Assembly (NCBI GenBank): GCA_009733575.1
Contig: ML769441.1
Coordinates: 117,352-181,351 of the forward strand
DNA from: Gymnopus androsaceus JB14
Taxonomy: Eukaryota > Basidiomycota > Agaricomycetes > Agaricales > Omphalotaceae
Reading direction: 5' to 3'
DNA length: 64,000 nt
How positions within the stretch are numbered: position 1 is the first letter of the stretch; every line of letters starts with the position of its first letter. Shown here one piece after another: positions 57,969-64,000 of the stretch. Position numbers and translations under genes: made by a program. The notes below the pieces were generated by a model. It saw only the letters and a program-made list of their open reading frames with translations. It searched no databases and was not told the DNA's origin.

Positions 57969-60444
57969 CGTAGTGTAGAAGATGGAAGATGGAGAAGAGA
58001 TGATCGAATAGTGCAAAATAGCTGATCGATGGCTCGGCCACGTGACACTTAAGGGCAGGTTTTTTTTCTGTGGAGTGCGAACGTTGAATGCAGGAAGCTG
58101 TGATCAAACTTTCTTTCTCTGTGAGTAAACCCTACTTGAAATCGAACTCTTCCCTCCTCAATGTCGTTTGACGTGTTTTCGCCCCTCATTAGAGTCGTGC
58201 CGGACAACGGTGTACAGTAGGCTTCTGAGTTACCCTGCAAATAACTATCCTTCCTGGTGGCCTATAACTTCTTCGGTTCAGACGACGCGCGCAGTGGATT
58301 TACGGAAACATCTAGATGTGCCACCCGATTTGTTAACGTATGCATGAAGATATGGCTTAATGCAGCTTTCTACAGGTTAGTAGTATTCCGTCTACGATGG
58401 TTTGCTGCCTTTGGACATGCTATGCCGAATGTCACGGGTGTCCGGCTGCAGTTGTGCAATGAATTCCATTCCGTTACATGTACCAAGAGGGGTGAACTCT
58501 GCACTCATACCGTCTATCTTATAGCCTTTATCTCGTAATGCCACTGTTAGCAGCTTCTGGTCATGAGCGAGACCCGACTGCTTCCACAAGTTATTCCGTT
58601 CAGATCCACACCAAGGGCATTCGCGACTATGCTGCATTTAAATTCTGGTCAGATGTGTCGAGCGTTCATAACCTGTGTCACGAAAGCCATCTGGAGGCCT
58701 TTCTCGGCAATTAAGGCATCCTCCAAATAGGTCAACATTATTCACTCTGGTATCGTATTGAACGACCTCCGTGATGTTAATTAATATATGTCAAGACTTA
58801 CTGTATCTTTCAAGATCCAAACCACAGACGCCTTCGCGGGTACCAAAAACATACACTTCGCTGATCCAACACATTTGCATATCTAGAATCTAGATCTCGG
58901 AAAAATCGTGGCGGCCAATTTCAGGTCCTAACAGTTTTTAAATCTTGCAGGAACAAGCAATGGGCATGTACACGTCTTCAAAGCTCCACCACCTTCCACC
59001 AATGCTTCCTCTGGTTCAAGTTGAGATTGTATCCTCTTACTCGGTACGTTAGTGATTAATGGGTGTCGGAACTTAATCAGCCTTGTAAGGGCTGCGCTTG
59101 GTCTTAACGACGTGCCACAGAAAGCTCCACTTAGTTCTGGTATAGGAATTCGAGGGGTTCGCCCTTAACCAAGGGCCTGGCTCCCGTTCAGATGTGTTCG
59201 GTGTCCAATCGTAATTTAACCGTGGATAAGATGTCATTCAGTAAGTACGTCCATCTACGCAATATTCTGTCTAGCGATTCCATAATGCTCAATGCTGCCA
59301 AGAAAAGGGTGGATAAAGGTTTCAGCGCTCGGTTCTATTCACTCGATGTAGGGCCGTAGGACTGCCGTAGGCTGGCATCTAATCTTGGCCATTCAGTAAA
59401 TATATGTCTCAGTCTGTATATGTGCCTACTACACGCCGTCTAGAAATTAATCCTCGATAATGCCAAGACAAAAAACGAATCTTTGGATAAAGTTTACAGC
59501 TCTCGATTTATTCGCTGAACGTAGGCTGGCATGAGTGGAGCGAAGTAAAACCTGGTCTGTTGCCATTCATTCCCATTCACTCCTTCAACCTCCACTCTCA
59601 TCGGTCGATATTATTTTTCCCTAGCCTTCTACCAGCTTCAATGGGTTCGTGAATAAATATGTCGGATATTATCCCTTAGCCCGATCCTACCCGATTCCCG
59701 ATGTCTAGCATTCCACTGAATTTGAGCTCAAACCCAAAAACCCTAACAAAACCATTTAACTAAATTAGTAAGTTTGCCTTCAAGTTGACTGTCACAGGCT
59801 TAAGAATCAAGGTATCCTTGGGCTTTCCTGACTAAGTAACTCAAGAGCTATTCAGTGGTATCTTCGAACGGAGGAAACTAAAATCACGATCAACGGAAAA
59901 CCAATCCAGCTTCCTTCCTCAAACCTTGGCTACAGAGGCTCCTTTCTGCGTGGTTCATGCTCTTCAACTTCAGTACCGTAAATTTTCGGGCTTGGACTGC
60001 TTCGGAGCAATGTCAATTAGGGAGAAAAATTGATGCAGATTGCCAAAGTTGCCGGCGGTATACGACTCGAAGCAGTGGTATCATCATCATTCTTCTAACG
60101 ACGACTCGGAAGCATTCTGGAAAACCATTCGATCATTCTTGCACGCTTGGAATCATCCCTCAATCAGATTCGCTGTCCCAAGCTTGCTGCATTTTTTCAG
60201 ATTAGTACGTATACTCACTTATCTCGATGATTTCTTGAAGTTGTGGGAAGTAATTTTGGAAGACTCGACATCGTGCTATCTACGCAGTCCTCTGTATCCG
60301 AGAGGCACATGTTCAACTCGAGCACAGTGCGCGTGACCGCTTCTAGGACAATATTCAATACCCGAAGATTACCGGTCGCAGAAACACGCACAAATATCAT
60401 GATTATTTCAGTAAACAAACCTTGTCTCCTGTCTCTTGACGCTA
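57969..60444. other. 2.5-kb spacer between eEF1B and succinyl-CoA ligase
   Basis: The genes are divergent, so both promoters lie here. Scattered ORFs (up to 98 codons, for example 60040-60336) show no family motif. An imperfect direct repeat of about 95 bases lies at about 59288-59383 and 59448-59543 (AATGC...GGATAAAG-TTT-CAGC-CTCG...GTAGGCTGGCAT). No gene or element can be supported. Confidence 0.45.
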
Positions 60445-61937
60445 ATGATCCCAATCTGTTCACGGGCAACTATTTCGAGCGGTAAGGGTTTATTTGCTTC
60501 GCAAATTTCAAACGTCCCTAAGTGCCACAGGTGTCATCCGGAAGTTTTCTCAGTCGGCCTCCCGCAAAGGTTACGAAGCTACCATCCAAAATCTCCTCAT
60601 TAATAGAGAAACAAAGGTCATCTGTCAAGGACTCACAGGAAAAGCAGTACGTACGCTGCTGAATCAAATACAGCTAGTGTCGTTGCATAGAGAATCAACT
60701 GACACTCTAATCCTTTTATCCGTAGGGAACATTCCATGCACAAGAAGCATTAGATTATGGCACCAAGATGGTAGGTGGTGTTTCCCCGAAGAAGGCGGGA
60801 CAAATACACCTAGGACTTCCCGTCTTTGGAAGTGTCAAAGAGGTTAGTGAAGGTTTAGAACGGCGATTAGACTTAACTTTTGCTCCAGGCGGTTAGAGAA
60901 ACTAAGCCAGACGCGTCTGTAATCTATGTTCCCCCAGCAATTGCTGCAGATGCTATTCTTGAAGCCATTGAAAACGAAGTCGGCTTGATCGTTTGTGTTG
61001 CTGAAGGTATTCCAGAGGCTGACCAGATCAAGGTATGTATGCATGACGACTGTGCGTTCACGATCAGAAATTCTTTCTGATACAAGTATCCAATAGATAG
61101 TTCACGCATTGAAAAGTCAATCAAGATCCCGATTCTTGGGTCCCAACTGTCCAGGCAGTGCGTTTATTCCTCCCTGACATGTTGAAGCTCTAGCATTAAT
61201 TCACGTTCAGTAATAAATCCACTAGGATGTAAAATCGGTATCCAGCCTGGTCATATCCACACACCGGGAAGCATTGGTGAGTCATGGGATTTTATATGTG
61301 GGTATTTGACCGAGGTAGTTACGTTGTGGTATTTCTTTTAGGTATAGTATCTCGCTCTGGGACACTATCTTATGAGTCCGCAGGGCAAATTACTGGTGTA
61401 GGACTAGGTCAGTCGATTTGTATTGGCATCGGAGGTGATCCCTTCCCTGGAACACAACATATCGATGCCATAAAGGTCTTCTCGATGATCCTAATACTAA
61501 AGGTAGGAACGAGTCAGATGTTGTTTTCTCCCTTTCAAAAAGGTCTTACATCCCAATCAGGAATTGTCTTCATTGGGGAGATAGGCGGCTCAATGGAGGA
61601 AGAAGCCGCAGAATACATTTCCGAGTACAACATGCGACACAACAACCCAAAACCTATTGTGGGCTTCATCGCTGGGGTAACAGCTCCTTCTGGACGACGC
61701 ATGGGACATGCGGGAGCTCTCATCTCAGGTGGCAAAGGTATGTGTTGTCCCATGCTCTTCTCCTAAATTGTAGCTAGTAGTTCGCGTCACAATCATTGAC
61801 CGTACATTCTAGGGACTGCCTCGGAGAAAATTAAAGCATTGTCGAGAGCTGGGGTACTAATGGTAGATAGTCCTTCCAAAATTGGTTCGGAAATGCTGAG
61901 GGCGAGTGGCATGGTTCCAAATTCAAGCCACAGCTAA
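60445..61937 (+). CDS. LSC1: Succinyl-CoA ligase (ADP/GDP-forming) alpha subunit, mitochondrial
   Basis: TCA-cycle enzyme converting succinyl-CoA to succinate with NTP formation; pairs with a beta subunit in the matrix. Exons 60445-60481, 60531-60646, 60726-60842, 60889-61032, 61097-61157, 61212-about 61276, about 61342-61502, 61561-61737 and 61813-61937. Presequence [20 protein letters not shown], then the CoA-binding domain ([36 protein letters not shown]-type, [17 protein letters not shown]), [63 protein letters not shown], and [16 protein letters not shown] with the phospho-histidine. One base seems missing near 61480 (VF then DDPNTKG). For an essential enzyme with all else conserved, a sequence error is likely. 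About 330 residues. Confidence 0.92.
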
Positions 61938-62800
61938 GAATAGTTGAACTACGCTGTAAAATCTGTTTAGAAGTGAAATATATTCTGATGCGAGAACTTC
62001 GGAAGCATTTATGAGATCATAACGCGTGATTGATAGAGCCAGCTTTGACCTCCCAGTTTGGATTATCCCGCCCTGATCGACATTTCCCGCCGGTTCTTCT
62101 CTCTTGCCAGGAAAATCAGTATATATTCGAGGTGGGTTAGTGGATGAGAATGCGTGATAGCAGCTTGACTCAGTTGATTATCGCTGATCGACATTTCGCG
62201 TTCTCTCTTGCAGAAATCAGTATATATTCGAGGTGGGTTAGTGGATGAGAATGCGTGATTAATTTATTATTATCCAGGTTTTAATATCTTCAAAATACAT
62301 CACGAAAGTATATACTATAATCTAGGCCGAAACATGCAACAGAAGCGACAGTCATTACAGGGCAAGAAAACCGAGGATGAATTGTAGGGACCGATGACAG
62401 TGAGGATGCTAGGAATATGATGCCAGAAAAAATGCTGCAACGAAAAGTGATCAGTTTGAACCACTACGACGGAGGATTTTACACTCTGCCTACCTATGCA
62501 GATCTAATCCAAACAATTCTTGATGATAATGAAAATTAAAGATAAAATGCAGCCGACACGAATTATTAGAGCAATAAGATGAAAATGAAAGTGCCGAATG
62601 AGAAGGGGACAAGAAAAAGGTCCTTTGCAGATGTTTTAGACTGACGATGTAGTATTAGTCTATGCAGAGACGGAATGTACGAAAGGCTTTACTTAATACT
62701 GACTGATTAATGTCAGCGAGGGCACCTAACGCACGAAGCAGCTTGTTGTACAGGTGCCGGTATACTCGCTGCGCATCCCGGTCGGCCGCAGGGTGCTTTG
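61938..62800. repeat. Spacer with an approximately 75-bp direct repeat
   Basis: GATCGACATTTC...CAGTATATATTCGAGGTGGG...GAATGCGTGAT occurs twice, at about 62076-62149 and 62189-62262, the first with an extra CCGCCGGTTC-type insertion. It lies 140 bases after the succinyl-CoA ligase stop. No gene is seen in the remainder. Confidence 0.65.
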
Positions 62801-63300
62801 ACCGCAAATGTCGAGCCGCAAGCCCGACATATAGTTTTGACTAGCGTACACATTGGGGAAGATCGATCAAGGACTGGGTGGTGTAGCATAGTCATAGCTC
62901 ACCGAGATTTTAAAGAAGTAGTCTCAGATATGTGGGTGCACATTTCGCGGCCCAGAAAAACACATCGGGTGTATACGTTCGTCCTGTTTCAACAAACAGC
63001 TCAGAAGCGGATAAAAATTTCGATCCTATCGATTTGACCGTTGCTTGGACCTGGTCAAACAAACGACGTTATGACTACTTTGAGGGTGCCGATAGATGGG
63101 TGTGGGCGCCAAGAAGCGCGCAGAATATGTGTTTTGTGTGGTAGCAAGGGGATGGGGACATTTGGAGATAAGGGTAGTAGCCACAGCTGGACGGAATTGG
63201 ACCTCTAACGGTCGATTTTCCATAAGGATACGCGTGAACGTTCAAGGCCCCCATATCGATTCCAGAAAAGGGCAAAGCAACGCCGGAGAAAATCCATCCG
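62801..63300. other. Unresolved stretch with overlapping short ORFs
   Basis: Plus-strand frames of 70-85 codons overlap minus-strand frames of similar size, with no known motif and no clean exon chain. It may be part of the gene below or non-coding. Confidence 0.3.
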
Positions 63301-63359
63301 TCGTGCGATATTCGACATGGTACTTCAGGCTCAAAGAAGCATTTGAGACCTAGAGCGAT

Positions 63360-64000
63360 GTGAAATCATGGCTCGAAAAGATAGGAAGTAAGAGATGGGC
63401 AGATACTTACACTATCGGTACTGTAACCGGAATGGCCGGCGATGGCCAGGATTGGCAGCTCTCCGAAGCTCCGGCCGGCATTTCCGAAAAGTGTCACTGT
63501 GGGTCGAAAACGTGTCACCAGAACAGCAGGACCCACAACATCTCGAGAAATGGATCCAAGGCATTGCTCCATTCCTCGGAATGTTGTTGCGGCAGTAAGT
63601 AAGTAACCGGCGTCTATCTCTGCTTCCGATCTCCCTGCTCAAGATTTGCTTCTAGGTGTCAGTGGAGTTCATGACTTTGGCCTACCCGAAGCGCCACTAG
63701 AGAAATCTAAACAATACATTGTGTGCATTCTAATGAAGAATGGCCGCTCACTCATTGTACAGAGCGAAGACATCCCGCCTACACCGCCGGAGATATGGGA
63801 GAAAATGGACTACGATGACAAGATACGAGACCTTTATAGATTCGAAAATCTCCTCTCACATCGAGTGTCACTTATTGTGCGTTTAGTGTCACATTTGTTT
63901 GCATGTTAAGCTAACTCTTGAAATTGGCTTTAGGCTTCAGTTATTGACACGATTGATTTCGACAACTATCAGTATGCATTCTTGGTCTCCGATGGCATAT
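63360..64000 (+). CDS. Partial hypothetical gene running off the window
   Basis: Not recognised. The best-supported exon follows a TTGCTTCTAG acceptor at about 63657 and reads VSGVHDFGLPEAPLEKSKQY, then IVCILMKNGRSLIVQSEDIP and PPEIWEKMDYDDKIRDLYRF, up to a GT donor near 63877. A further exon after GGCTTTAG (63934) reads ASVIDTIDFDNYQYAFLVSD to the window edge. A possible upstream exon ends at GTAAGTAAG (63595). Even composition and continuous frames across a plausible 57-bp intron support a real gene. Start and function are unknown. Confidence 0.5.

Overview
The window comes from a filamentous fungus, almost certainly a mushroom-forming basidiomycete (Agaricomycetes). Coding regions are cut by many introns of about 48-60 bp with GT-AG borders, and the gene content is typical of that group: 7-TM membrane proteins, GPI-type secreted proteins, F-box/LRR families, a Zn2Cys6 regulator, GMC-oxidase and P450 relics. 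There is no bacterial-style operon. All exon borders were read by eye from frame continuity and splice consensus.

Layout. 1-3.6 kb: decayed GMC oxidoreductase and two dispersed repeats. 3.7-21.4 kb: accessory block of one F-box/LRR gene family (about six loci, mostly broken) interleaved with an inverted duplication carrying two damaged flavin monooxygenase copies, two non-autonomous DNA transposons, a young 17-bp minisatellite and a 7-TM gene. 22.3-24.7 kb: tandem pair of intact ICMT/steroid-reductase-like membrane enzymes. 25.6-27.4 kb: RING-like protein with SUMO-interaction-like motifs. 27.8-28.3 kb: P450 relic. 29.2-29.8 kb: small secreted repeat protein. 30.5-33.6 kb: Zn2Cys6 transcription factor. 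34.8-42.3 kb: complete but dead Ty1/copia retrotransposon (216-bp LTRs, CCAGG target duplication) holding two foreign inserts. 42.3-44.9 kb: foldback elements, a telomere-like tract, a microsatellite. 45-46.4 kb: second 7-TM gene. 48.7-62 kb: conserved housekeeping stretch: secreted GPI-type protein, mitochondrial insertase OXA1 divergent from a DUF202 protein, F-box-like protein, translation factor eEF1B, and succinyl-CoA ligase alpha subunit. 62-64 kb: unclear, with a gene running off the end.

The window contrasts a repeat-rich, fast-changing left part with a conserved right part. OXA1 and succinyl-CoA ligase are both mitochondrial; the other genes show no obvious shared pathway. Two sequence-wide signals matter. 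LTR differences are nearly all CpG transitions, which indicates methylation-linked decay. Several otherwise intact genes, including essential ones, carry apparent 1-base frame breaks, which raises the question of residual assembly error.
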